Positions 33,775 to 44,858 of a stretch of DNA of 64,000 nt are shown one piece after another. The position numbers and the translations under genes were made by a program. The stretch's first letter is position 1, and each line of letters begins with the position of its first letter. Origin of the DNA: Glutamicibacter sp002979865 (GTDB lineage Bacteria; Actinomycetota; Actinomycetes; Actinomycetales; Micrococcaceae); the NCBI RefSeq assembly GCF_050030965.1, contig NZ_CP188297.1, forward strand, positions 2,480,001 through 2,544,000, given 5' to 3'. The notes beneath the pieces were generated by a model. The model was not told where the DNA came from. It did not search any database and worked only from the letters and a program-made list of their open reading frames with translations.

Positions 33775-34884
33775 ATGAGCGAGGAATATTCGACCAAGGG
33801 CGCCTACGTCACCGGCGGAGAATTCACCCGGGACACCAACTACATCCAGGACCGCATCGTCGCTGATGCCAGCGCCGAGCACTATGGCGAGGGAAACAGC
33901 CACAGCAAGATCGGGCATCCCAACGCGGGGCTTTCGGACGGGGCCCGGCTTTGGCCGGTGGAAGCTGGCCGCTACCATCTGGTCGCAGCCCGCGCGTGCC
34001 CCTGGGCCAACCGCACCCTGATCGTTCGCCGCCTGCTGGGCTTGGAAGACGCGCTGTCCGTCGGACTGCCCGGCCCAACCCACGACGCACGCAGCTGGAC
34101 CTTTGACCTGGACCCCGGGGGCAAGGACCCTGTCCTGGGTACCGAGCGGGTCCAGGAGAACTACTTCAAGCGCTTTGCCGACTATCCACGCGGCATCACT
34201 GTGCCGGCAATCGTCGATATCCCCACCGGTGCGGTTGTCACCAATGACTACCCGCAGATCACCTGGGACATGTCCACGCAGTGGAAGGAGTTCCACCGGG
34301 AAGGCGCCCCGGACCTCATTGCGCAGGACCAGCTCGATGAGATGCTTCCGCTGATCAAGCGGATTTTCACCGAGGTCAACAACGGCGTCTACCGTGCCGG
34401 GTTCGCCGGGGACCAGCAGGCCTACAACGATGCCTACGACCGGTTATTCGCCACCTTGGACTACCTCGAAGATCGGCTGGGCACCCGCCGCTTCCTGATG
34501 GGTGATCACATCACCGAGGCCGATGTCCGGCTGTTCACCACGCTGGTGCGATTCGACCCGGTCTATCATGGCCACTTCAAGGCCAACCGGAACAAGCTCA
34601 TCGACATGCCGAACCTCTGGGGCTATGCGCGGGACTTGTTCCAGACCCCGGGTTTCGGCGACACCATCGACTTCGAGCAGATCAAGGCGCACTACTACGT
34701 GGTGCATGAGGACATCAACCCGACCAGGATCATCCCGAAGGGGCCGGAGTTGGCGAACTGGCTCGAAGCGCCGGGCCGAGATGAGCTGGCCGAGAGCGGT
34801 CCGTTCCTGAACGGTACAGCACCGGGCGAAGTCCGGGCTGACGAGCGGGTCCAAGCCGGGCACAACCCGTTGTACCCCGCCTAG
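33775..34884 (+). CDS. Glutathionyl-hydroquinone-reductase-like (xi-class GST) protein
   Basis: 369 residues. AARACPWANRTLIVRRLLGLE holds the catalytic Cys-Pro-Trp of the xi-class (YqjG/ECM4) enzymes; GITVPAIVDIPTGAVVTNDY and the C-terminal helical domain (FLMGDHITEADVRLFTTLVRFDPVYHGHF split over the region) follow. These enzymes remove a thiol adduct from hydroquinones. Actinobacteria use mycothiol rather than glutathione, so a mycothiolyl-hydroquinone substrate is likely (inference). GGAAGGA precedes ATG 33775. Its position after a quinone-type FMN reductase and MarR gene fits quinone detoxification. Confidence 0.85.
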   Translation: MSEEYSTKGAYVTGGEFTRDTNYIQDRIVADASAEHYGEGNSHSKIGHPNAGLSDGARLWPVEAGRYHLVAARACPWANRTLIVRRLLGLEDALSVGLPGPTHDARSWTFDLDPGGKDPVLGTERVQENYFKRFADYPRGITVPAIVDIPTGAVVTNDYPQITWDMSTQWKEFHREGAPDLIAQDQLDEMLPLIKRIFTEVNNGVYRAGFAGDQQAYNDAYDRLFATLDYLEDRLGTRRFLMGDHITEADVRLFTTLVRFDPVYHGHFKANRNKLIDMPNLWGYARDLFQTPGFGDTIDFEQIKAHYYVVHEDINPTRIIPKGPELANWLEAPGRDELAESGPFLNGTAPGEVRADERVQAGHNPLYPA

Positions 34885-34953
34885 GAGCGCTGGCGATCCG
34901 CCGCGGATCGGCTCAGGAGCCCGCTATTTCGAGGGGTCCTGGGCCGATCTGTC

Positions 34954-35262
34954 CTATTCGAAATCGAAGCCTTGCCCCTCGCAAGCTTCCTGGAAAGCGG
35001 ACAAGTCAGTAATTTGGGGATCCCCGGATTCATCGGCGGCCACCGCAGCGCTGATCTGTTCGGTGGAGGCCTTCGCCCCATGATCAGCGGCTTTCTGCAT
35101 ATTCGTTGCGCCGATGCCCTCGGGGTCAACCAAGCCCCCGCCAAAATGCACGCAGGCGGTATGGCCCTGGGGATCGAGTTGGCGCAGCTCGTCAACCGAG
35201 GGGCCAGCGCATGCGGACAGGACCAGAACCAGGGTGGCCAGTACAGGCAGGATTTTCTTCAC
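34954..35262 (-). CDS. Small lipoprotein of unknown function
   Basis: 102 residues with a lipoprotein signal (MKKILPVLATLVLVLSAC|AG). The mature part is short, with conserved-looking ACVHFGGGLVDPEG and a final EACEGQGFDFE; the two Cys could form a disulfide. It is probably anchored on the outer face of the membrane. The start is GTG 35262 with GGGAT nearby. I do not recognise the family. Confidence 0.65.
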   Translation of the reverse strand: MKKILPVLATLVLVLSACAGPSVDELRQLDPQGHTACVHFGGGLVDPEGIGATNMQKAADHGAKASTEQISAAVAADESGDPQITDLSAFQEACEGQGFDFE

Positions 35263-35379
35263 ATCCCAATCCTAGGCATGGACCTGGCTGGATGCTGTGA
35301 TCCATTGTGCAAGTATTCGCTGGCGACATGGCCCAATGCATGGAACCGAGTGCGGGCGTCAACGTGGCAGGATTAAAGC

Positions 35380-36291
35380 ATGACGATCATTGCAGCTGCG
35401 GATGGATCAGCCCTAGGAAACCCCGGACCGGCAGGTTGGGCCTGGTACGTGGACCAGGACAACTGGGCCGCTGGCGGTTGGGACCACGGAACCAACAACA
35501 TGGGGGAGCTCCAAGCGGTGCTCGAACTCTTCCGGGCCACCGAGCACCTGCCAGAAGAAGAACTCAGGATCCTGTGCGATTCGCAGTATGCGATCAACTG
35601 CATCAGCAAGTGGATGCCGGGTTGGAAGAAGAAGGGCTGGAAAAAGGCCGACGGCAAACCGGTCTTGAACCAGGACATCCTCAAGGAACTTGACCGGGCC
35701 ATTGCCGGGCGCAAGTACACCTTCGAGTGGGTCAAGGGCCATGCCGGACATGAGCTGAATGAAGCTGCTGACGGCCATGCGCGTGCGGCTGCGACCGCGC
35801 ACCAGCAGGGCTCTGTAGTAGAGGCCGGACCGGGCTACACCGCAGTCGGCGGCCCAGCGGCTTCCAAAGCTCCAGCGGCTGAAGATGCCGTGCTGGCACC
35901 CGGCGGGCAACCCGCCGCCGCACCGGAACCCGGCGTGGACATCGCGGCCACCGTCTTCGAACTGGAACAAGGTTTCCTCGACCCGCAGATCCGCACCAGT
36001 TTCGCGGAACTCAACGACTTCCTGCATCCGGGCTACCAGGAAGTGACTCGCCATGGCGGCCTGCTGGATGTGGCCACGGTCCGGGCCATGCTGGAATCCG
36101 GGGCGAGCCTGCCCAGTACCGGTGCGGTGCAGGTCCTTGCGGCCCGGGAAGTGGATGCCCAGATGGTGCTGCTCGCGTACCGCATGAAGCCTGCAGAGGG
36201 CCCGGTGCTTGTCGTATCTTCCTGGTGGCAGAGCACCGAAGGCGGCCTGAAGCTTCGGTTCCGCCAGGAAACGGTCGAGCAGACCGCATAG
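35380..36291 (+). CDS. RNase HI domain fused to a DUF4440/NTF2-like domain
   Basis: 303 residues. Residues 1-145 are ribonuclease HI: AADGSALGNPGPAGW (first Asp), NNMGELQAVLEL (Glu), LRILCDSQYAIN (Asp), EWVKGHAGHELNEAAD (final His and Asp), so the active site looks complete. A linker rich in Ala/Pro/Gly (about 150-190) joins a C-terminal domain of about 110 residues (ATVFELEQGFLDPQIRTSF, FLHPGYQEVTRHG) that resembles DUF4440/SnoaL-like folds. The first domain would cut RNA in RNA:DNA hybrids; the role of the second is unknown. Confidence 0.8.
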   Translation: MTIIAAADGSALGNPGPAGWAWYVDQDNWAAGGWDHGTNNMGELQAVLELFRATEHLPEEELRILCDSQYAINCISKWMPGWKKKGWKKADGKPVLNQDILKELDRAIAGRKYTFEWVKGHAGHELNEAADGHARAAATAHQQGSVVEAGPGYTAVGGPAASKAPAAEDAVLAPGGQPAAAPEPGVDIAATVFELEQGFLDPQIRTSFAELNDFLHPGYQEVTRHGGLLDVATVRAMLESGASLPSTGAVQVLAAREVDAQMVLLAYRMKPAEGPVLVVSSWWQSTEGGLKLRFRQETVEQTA

Positions 36292-36300
36292 AAAACACGC

Positions 36301-36344
36301 TTAAAGCAGTGATGCCCGCCAAATGGCGGGCATCACTGCTTTAA
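36301..36344. terminator. Bidirectional terminator hairpin
   Basis: A 20-bp perfect stem (36301-36320 with 36325-36344) and a 4-base loop, with TTTAA at both ends. It lies between convergent genes. Confidence 0.9.
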
Positions 36345-36354
36345 CGGTTTGGGA

Positions 36355-37803
36355 TCAGTACTGTCCCGGGCGGGTTTCGATGACGCCCTTCTTGTAGTTG
36401 ATCCGGTTGACCAACCAGGTCACGGCCCACAGCAGCACGCCGATGACCAGCAGCAGGCCGGCAATCTCGTACTGGACCCAGTCTTCACGCGAACGAGCCC
36501 ATGGGCCGGCAAGGAACAGGCAGAAGAACACGCCGAGGATCGGGATGATCGTTGGAGCGCGGAACGCATCGGGTTCCGGCTTGTCGCGGCGCAGCACCAG
36601 CAGGGCTACGTTGACTACGGCGAACACGCACAACAACAGCAGCGCGGTCGTGCCGCCCAGCGAGCCGACAATGCTGCTTCCGTTGCTCAAGTTCACGTAG
36701 ACCACCAAGGCGATGGCCAGCACGGTGCTGAACAGGATCGCAGCCCATGGCGAGCGTCGGGTCGAATGCACCTTGCCCAGGAACTGCGGCAGCACGCCTT
36801 GGCGGGCCATGCCGTAGAGCAGGCGGCTAGCCATCAGCATGTTCATCAGCGCGGTGTTGACCACCGCGAAGACGGTCAAGAACGGGAAGATCGCGTCAAC
36901 TGGCAGGTTCGGCAGGCCGATGCGCACAACATCCAGCAGGATGCCGGCATCCGGGTTCTTCGGGTTCAGCAGATCGCCGGTCGGGATCACCATGATGACC
37001 GTGACGGCCACCAGCATGTAGATCAAGGCGCAGATGCCCAGGCCGATGAGCATGATCTTCGGGAAGGTCTTCTTGGGATTCTTGGTTTCCTCAACCAGGT
37101 TCACCGAATCCTCGAAGCCCACCATCGCGAAGAACGCAATGGCAGTACCCATGGTCACGGCGGCGAAGACGCTGCGGTCGGTGGGGGTCTCGAAGACCAC
37201 CAGGCGGGAAATGTCACCCTGGCCCGAGGCGATCACCGCGAAGCCGATGCCGATGATCGCGGCCATGATGGCCAGCGAAACTATGGTCAGCACGAGGTTG
37301 AACTTCACGCTCTCGCCCACGCCGCGGAAGTTGATCACTGCGAGGATCACGATGATCGCAATAGCTGCCCACATGCCCGCTTCCGGGGTGTTGGGAACAC
37401 CCTCGACAAACTGGCCAATGCCAATGAGCAGGTTGCGCCCCACCAAGGTGGCCGAGGTGGCGGCACTGGTGATGCCCGAGCAAGCCACGGTGAACGCCAC
37501 CAGGAAGGTGACGAAGTGGATGCCGAATGCCTTGTGGATGTACAAGGCGGCACCGGCCGCGTGCGGGTATTTGGTCACCAGTTCGAGGTAGCTGAAGGCG
37601 GTGAGGGTCGCGATCGTGAAAGCGATCAGGAACGGCAGCCAGGCGGCTCCGCCCACCTGGCCGGCAACTTTGCCGGTGATGGCGAAAATTCCGGCGCCGA
37701 TGATATCGCCCATGATGAGGAATAGCAGCAGCTTCGGGCCAATCACCCTGCGGAGTTCTGTTTCTTTGCCGTCGGTAACGGCCGTGTCACTGTTCACAGT
37801 CAT
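36355..37803 (-). CDS. APC family amino acid permease
   Basis: 482 residues from ATG 37803, with about 12 membrane helices. MGDIIGAGIFAITGKVAG in helix 1 is the substrate-binding GxG region of APC transporters; FAMVGFEDSVNLVEETKNPKKTFP in helix 6 and the following loop is also typical. It probably imports an amino acid with protons; the specificity is not readable. AAGGAG lies 14 bases upstream of the chosen start, which is long. The frame is open to 37875 and ATG 37839 is an alternative. Confidence 0.85.
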   Translation of the reverse strand: MTVNSDTAVTDGKETELRRVIGPKLLLFLIMGDIIGAGIFAITGKVAGQVGGAAWLPFLIAFTIATLTAFSYLELVTKYPHAAGAALYIHKAFGIHFVTFLVAFTVACSGITSAATSATLVGRNLLIGIGQFVEGVPNTPEAGMWAAIAIIVILAVINFRGVGESVKFNLVLTIVSLAIMAAIIGIGFAVIASGQGDISRLVVFETPTDRSVFAAVTMGTAIAFFAMVGFEDSVNLVEETKNPKKTFPKIMLIGLGICALIYMLVAVTVIMVIPTGDLLNPKNPDAGILLDVVRIGLPNLPVDAIFPFLTVFAVVNTALMNMLMASRLLYGMARQGVLPQFLGKVHSTRRSPWAAILFSTVLAIALVVYVNLSNGSSIVGSLGGTTALLLLCVFAVVNVALLVLRRDKPEPDAFRAPTIIPILGVFFCLFLAGPWARSREDWVQYEIAGLLLVIGVLLWAVTWLVNRINYKKGVIETRPGQY

Positions 37804-38068
37804 GCGATCGAGATCATCTCCTTCAATTTTGTAGGCAAACATTACAACTTTAGGGTCAGCGCATGAAGTGGGCAAACCGGCTTCAAGGCTGGCTCACAGA
37901 AGTTGGGGTCCAGCGGTAGTGAAATGTCGATTAGTGGCTAAAACAAGCCAATGCTGTGAGCTGACGTACCTATATGCTAGGTGTCGGGTCAGCGTGTGGA
38001 ACCACCGGGTCGTGGGGCCGAAGCGGTTAGGGTTAGTTGATGAGAGACAAGCACTTTAAAGGATTTAG

Positions 38069-39241
38069 ATGCAATCGGTGATCACTGAAGATTTCGCGCC
38101 CTTGGCGGAAGCACTAGAGGCGCGAGCCGCTGAGGAAGAAGGCTATTCGGCGCAGCTGGCCCTGTACCACCGCGGCGAATTGGTGCTCAGCCACAGCGTC
38201 GGCGAGCACCTCTCTGGTGACGCGCTGACCTGTGTCTTCTCCTGCACCAAGGGCCTAGGCGCGCTGGTCGTGGCACTGCTCGTGCAAGATGGGCTGATTG
38301 ATCCGAACGCGCCAATGGCCACCTACTGGCCGGAATTCGGGGACAACGGGAAATCCCAGCTCACCGTCGGCGAGGTGCTCAGCCACCAAGCGGGAGTGCT
38401 CGGTGTGCCCGGGGGCGTGCCCAGCGAGATCCTCTTGAACTCCGCCGAATACGCCAAGGTGCTCGCTTCCATGCCAAGCGTCTGGCCGCTTGGCCAGAAC
38501 ATTGTCGGCTACCACGCGATCACCATGGGCGTGCTCATGGAAGAACTGGTACGCCGGGTCACCGGCAAGGAACTGAAAGAAGTCTTCGAGGAGCGCATCC
38601 GCAAGCCGCTGGGAGCCGAAGCCTACATCGGCCAGGACCCCGCGCTGGAATCGCGCTACCGCGATGTGCTGCCGGGCGCTGACGCCGCACCGGAATTCTT
38701 CGATCCGTTCTCCCCGGCCGGGCTTTCGGTGAACTCGGCCTCCGGTTTCGCGCTGGAAAACGGCCCGGTTTACAACTGGCACGAACTGGCCAACGCGCCT
38801 CAGGTGCGCGAACTGGGCCCCGCATCCATGGGCGCGGTCGCCAATGCCCAAGGACTGGCCGCAATCTATGCCGCCTCATTCGGTGCCGTGCCGGCACTGG
38901 GCGCCACCCGCGGATTCCTCACCGCCGACACCTGGTCCCAGGTTTCCACCGAACTGGTCTACGGCCATGACCGGACCAATGGACTGCTGCAGGCCTTCGC
39001 CCTGGGGTTCATGAAGGCCACCGCGCGCAACAACTACGGATCGATTTTCGCCTACGGCCATGACGGTGCGAACTCCTCGCTGGCCTTTGCTGATCCAGCC
39101 CACCAGCTGGGCTTCGGATTCATCCCCTCGCGCAATGAAGGCGTCAAGGAGATTTCCGCCGGAGTCAAGCTCAGCCAGCTGGCCCGCCAGCTGATCATGC
39201 AGAAGAACATGTCGGCCCAGGCTGCCGGCAGCAACGCGTAG
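38069..39241 (+). CDS. Serine hydrolase, class C beta-lactamase/esterase family
   Basis: 390 residues without a signal peptide, so cytoplasmic. FSCTKGLGALVVALLVQDG carries the S-x-x-K nucleophile motif (SCTK) and GYHAITMG is the Tyr motif of the second element; YGHDGANSS fills the third position (HDG in place of KTG). This set is typical of EstB-like esterases and of penicillin-binding-protein relatives rather than of true beta-lactamases. AAAGGA lies just before ATG 38069. The substrate is unknown. Confidence 0.85.
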   Translation: MQSVITEDFAPLAEALEARAAEEEGYSAQLALYHRGELVLSHSVGEHLSGDALTCVFSCTKGLGALVVALLVQDGLIDPNAPMATYWPEFGDNGKSQLTVGEVLSHQAGVLGVPGGVPSEILLNSAEYAKVLASMPSVWPLGQNIVGYHAITMGVLMEELVRRVTGKELKEVFEERIRKPLGAEAYIGQDPALESRYRDVLPGADAAPEFFDPFSPAGLSVNSASGFALENGPVYNWHELANAPQVRELGPASMGAVANAQGLAAIYAASFGAVPALGATRGFLTADTWSQVSTELVYGHDRTNGLLQAFALGFMKATARNNYGSIFAYGHDGANSSLAFADPAHQLGFGFIPSRNEGVKEISAGVKLSQLARQLIMQKNMSAQAAGSNA

Positions 39242-39276
39242 TAAACCCATCGGGAATGGAACGAAGCAGGAGCGAA

Positions 39277-40065
39277 GTGAAGAAGTTTGTGGCACTAGGT
39301 GACTCGTTCACCGAAGGCGTTGGCGATGTGGATCCGACCCGGCCCAACCAGGTCCGCGGCTGGGCGGACCGGGTTTCGGAAGTGCTCTGGGCCGAAGGCG
39401 AATGGGAATACGCCAACCTGGCGGTGCGCGGCAAGAAGATCGGGCAGGTGATCAACCAGCAGCTGGACCAGGCGCTCGCACTGGCCCCGGACCTGGTCAC
39501 CATCTATGCCGGCGGCAATGACATCCTGCGCCCGAAGGCGGACCTGGATGCGCTGATGCGCGGCTATGAAGGCATGGTGAGCCGCTTTGCCGAAGCCGGA
39601 AGCGCGGTCGTGCTGTTCACCGGTTTCGACACCGTGGAATCACCGTTGTTCTCCAAGACCCGTCCGCGCACGGCCATTTACAACGAGAAGGTTCGCGAAA
39701 TCGCGGACGAGTACGGTGCGGTGATCGCCGATTACTGGCGGTGGCGAGAATTCTCCGATCTGCGCTACTGGGCGGTGGATCGGCTGCACATGAACGAGCT
39801 GGGCCACACGCTGATGGCTTCGAAGGTCCTTGACGTGCTCGGCACCCATCGGATCACCGAGGGAAACTGGTCCTCCAGGATCCAGCAGCCGTCCCTGCCG
39901 GAACTGGCCGTGAACTCGCGCGGCGAAAAGCTGAAGCAGGAATTGGGCTGGGCCAGAGAGCATTTGGCTCCGTGGGTCAAGCGCCGGATCACCGGCACCT
40001 CGTCGGGTGATTCCTTGTCAGCGAAATATCCTGATTACATCCGTTTAACTGCCGACGCCAACTGA
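39277..40065 (+). CDS. SGNH/GDSL hydrolase
   Basis: 262 residues. KKFVALGDSFTEGVGDVDP is block I (nucleophilic Ser in GDS), VRGKKIG block II (Gly), YAGGNDIL block III (Asn) and VDRLHMNELGH block V (Asp-x-x-His). No signal peptide. It is probably an esterase or lipase acting on acyl esters. GTG 39277 is chosen because AGGAG lies 4 bases upstream; it follows the serine hydrolase gene by only 35 bases and is probably in the same operon. Confidence 0.88.
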   Translation: MKKFVALGDSFTEGVGDVDPTRPNQVRGWADRVSEVLWAEGEWEYANLAVRGKKIGQVINQQLDQALALAPDLVTIYAGGNDILRPKADLDALMRGYEGMVSRFAEAGSAVVLFTGFDTVESPLFSKTRPRTAIYNEKVREIADEYGAVIADYWRWREFSDLRYWAVDRLHMNELGHTLMASKVLDVLGTHRITEGNWSSRIQQPSLPELAVNSRGEKLKQELGWAREHLAPWVKRRITGTSSGDSLSAKYPDYIRLTADAN

Positions 40066-40164
40066 ACGCATTTATGACTTTTCCGGACCCCGCTCCTGTT
40101 TGACCTTGGGGGCGGGGCAGGTAACATGGTGGTGTGCTGCAGGTCTCCGGCCGGCAGCGCGCGC

Positions 40165-40372
40165 CATAGACGGATGGCGGGAGAGTCCCGTTCACACCAT
40201 GGACGGGCGCCGTAGGAGCAATTCCTCCCCAGGAAACTCTCAGGCACCCGTACCGCCATCATGAGGCAACTCTGGAAAGAAACCGGCCCGTTCCGGTTCA
40301 CCGAAGGTGCAAGTGCCCGGCTTGGTTTGCTGGATGCGTAAAACTCTCAGGTTATGCAACAGGGATGGGGAG
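40165..40372 (+). ncRNA. Tandem glycine riboswitch
   Basis: Two consecutive aptamers. The first (about 40171-40262) carries GGGAGAG, CGTAGGAGCAA and AAACTCTCAGGCA; the second (about 40263-40372) carries CAACTCTGGAAAG, CCGAAGGTGCAA and AAACTCTCAGGT. These are the conserved core elements of the gcvT-type glycine riboswitch. It lies directly before gcvP, so excess glycine should switch on the glycine cleavage operon. Confidence 0.92.
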
Positions 40373-40429
40373 GTAAAAAGACCTTCCTTTGGCATGCGCC
40401 AAGACAGATCCCATGGAGATACCAGCACC

Positions 40430-43276
<2,847 letters not shown>

Positions 43277-43289
43277 GGAAGAGTTAGAG

Positions 43290-44417
43290 ATGACTGAGAC
43301 TACCCAAGCACTCAAGCACACCGCGCTGCACGCGCAGCACGAAGCTCTCGGCGCCAACTTCACCGACTTCGGCGGCTGGGACATGCCGTTGAAGTACGGA
43401 TCGGAACTGGCAGAGCACAAGGCCGTGCGCTCCACCGCTGGCCTGTTCGACCTGTCCCACATGGGCGAGGTCTACCTCTCCGGCCCGGAAGCCGGCAAGG
43501 CGCTGAACACCGCCCTGGCAGGGAACCTGAGCATCATGAAGGTCGGCAAGGCGAAGTACTCGCTGATCCTTGACGCCGAGGGCAAGATCATCGATGACCT
43601 GATCGTCTACCGCCTGGAAGAGGAGAAGTTCCTCGTCGTGCCCAACGCCGGCAACGCCCCGGTGGTTGCCGCCGAGCTGGCTGCCCGCGCCGCCGGCTTC
43701 GACGTCGTCGTGGACGACGCTTCGGACCGCCAGTCGCTGATCGCCGTCCAGGGACCGAACGCCGAGGCGATTGTGCGCAAGCTGGCCGCCGACGAAGCAA
43801 CCGCCCAGGCTGTCACCGAGCTGAAGTACTACGCTGCGGTGAAGGTGGTGCTCGGCGGCATCGACGTGCTGCTGGCCCGCACCGGCTACACCGGCGAAGA
43901 CGGCTTCGAGCTGATCATCGAAAACGAGGATGCGGCAGCCCTCTGGGAAAAGAGCGTTGACGCCGGCAAGGACCACGAGCTGGTTCCTTGCGGCCTGGCT
44001 GCCCGCGACTCGCTGCGCCTTGAAGCCGGCATGCCGCTGTACGGCAACGAGCTGTCCCTGGAACGCACCCCGTTCGATGCCGGATTCGGCCCGGTGGTCT
44101 CCTTCAAGAAGGAAGAGGACTTCGTGGGCCGCGAAGCCCTGGAAGCGTTGCGCGGTGCGACCCCGCCACGCAAGCTCGTCGGCCTCAAGGGCCTGGGCAA
44201 GCGCGCCGGCCGCGGCGGCTACGCCATCGTCAAGGACGGCGCAACCATCGGTGAAATCACCTCCGGCCAGCCTTCGCCAACCCTGGGCTACCCGGTTGCA
44301 CTGGGTTATGTCGACGCCGAATTCGGTGCAGTGGGAACCGAGCTGGAGGTAGACCTGCGTGGTAAGACTTTGCCTTTTGTCGTAGTCGAACTGCCGTTCT
44401 ACACCCGAGCCAAGTAA
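43290..44417 (+). CDS. gcvT: Aminomethyltransferase, glycine cleavage T protein
   Basis: 375 residues. It moves the methylene group from the H protein to tetrahydrofolate and releases ammonia. ALGANFTDFGGWDMPLKYGS and LFDLSHMGEVYLSGP at the start, ARTGYTGEDGFELI in the middle and GEITSGQPSPTLGYPVALGY near the end are typical T-protein motifs. It starts 13 bases after gcvP with AGGAAGAG upstream, so the two are co-transcribed. Sequence and length are normal for the family. Confidence 0.95.
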   Translation: MTETTQALKHTALHAQHEALGANFTDFGGWDMPLKYGSELAEHKAVRSTAGLFDLSHMGEVYLSGPEAGKALNTALAGNLSIMKVGKAKYSLILDAEGKIIDDLIVYRLEEEKFLVVPNAGNAPVVAAELAARAAGFDVVVDDASDRQSLIAVQGPNAEAIVRKLAADEATAQAVTELKYYAAVKVVLGGIDVLLARTGYTGEDGFELIIENEDAAALWEKSVDAGKDHELVPCGLAARDSLRLEAGMPLYGNELSLERTPFDAGFGPVVSFKKEEDFVGREALEALRGATPPRKLVGLKGLGKRAGRGGYAIVKDGATIGEITSGQPSPTLGYPVALGYVDAEFGAVGTELEVDLRGKTLPFVVVELPFYTRAK

Positions 44418-44477
44418 CGTTAAACATCAGTAGGGCTAAGCAAATCGCCCGCTAATTCCCTTGGGAGAGGAAATACC

Positions 44478-44858
44478 GTGAGTAAAGTTCTTTCGTCATT
44501 GCGCTACTCGGCCGAACACGAGTGGATCGATGCATCGTCCCCAGCAAAGATCGGCATCACCCAGGTTGCCGCCGACGCCCTGGGCGACGTGGTCTACGTC
44601 GACCTGCCAGAGGTCGGCGACTCCGTTACCGCAGGCGAGACCTGTGGCGAAGTCGAGTCCACCAAGTCGGTTTCCGACCTGTACTCGCCAGTGACCGGCA
44701 CCATCGTTGCCATCAACGACGAGGCAGTGGACAACCCAGGCATCCTGAACGAAGACCCATACGGTGCCGGCTGGCTGTTCACCGTTGAGGTCGCCGAAGA
44801 GGGTCCGCTGCTTTCGGCAGCTGACTACGCAAGCGCGAACGGTGGAAACGTCGAGTAA
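44478..44858 (+). CDS. gcvH: Glycine cleavage H protein
   Basis: 126 residues, the lipoylated shuttle of the glycine cleavage system. The lipoyl lysine is K63 in GEVESTKSVSDLYSP; LRYSAEHEWI and NPGILNEDPYGAGWLFTVE are conserved in the family. The start is GTG 44478 with AGAGGA upstream. Its TAA overlaps the ATG of glyA by one base, which couples their translation. Confidence 0.95.
   Translation: MSKVLSSLRYSAEHEWIDASSPAKIGITQVAADALGDVVYVDLPEVGDSVTAGETCGEVESTKSVSDLYSPVTGTIVAINDEAVDNPGILNEDPYGAGWLFTVEVAEEGPLLSAADYASANGGNVE

Noticed and set aside
36349..37725. 458-codon plus-strand ORF opposite the amino acid permease
   Set aside because: Composition extremely rich in His/Gln/Asp/Gly, typical of the complement of membrane-protein codons.
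37786..37803. Tiny ORF (ATG ATC TCG ATC GCA TGA) overlapping the amino acid permease start
   Set aside because: The AAGGAG directly abuts its ATG with no spacer, so it is unlikely to be translated.
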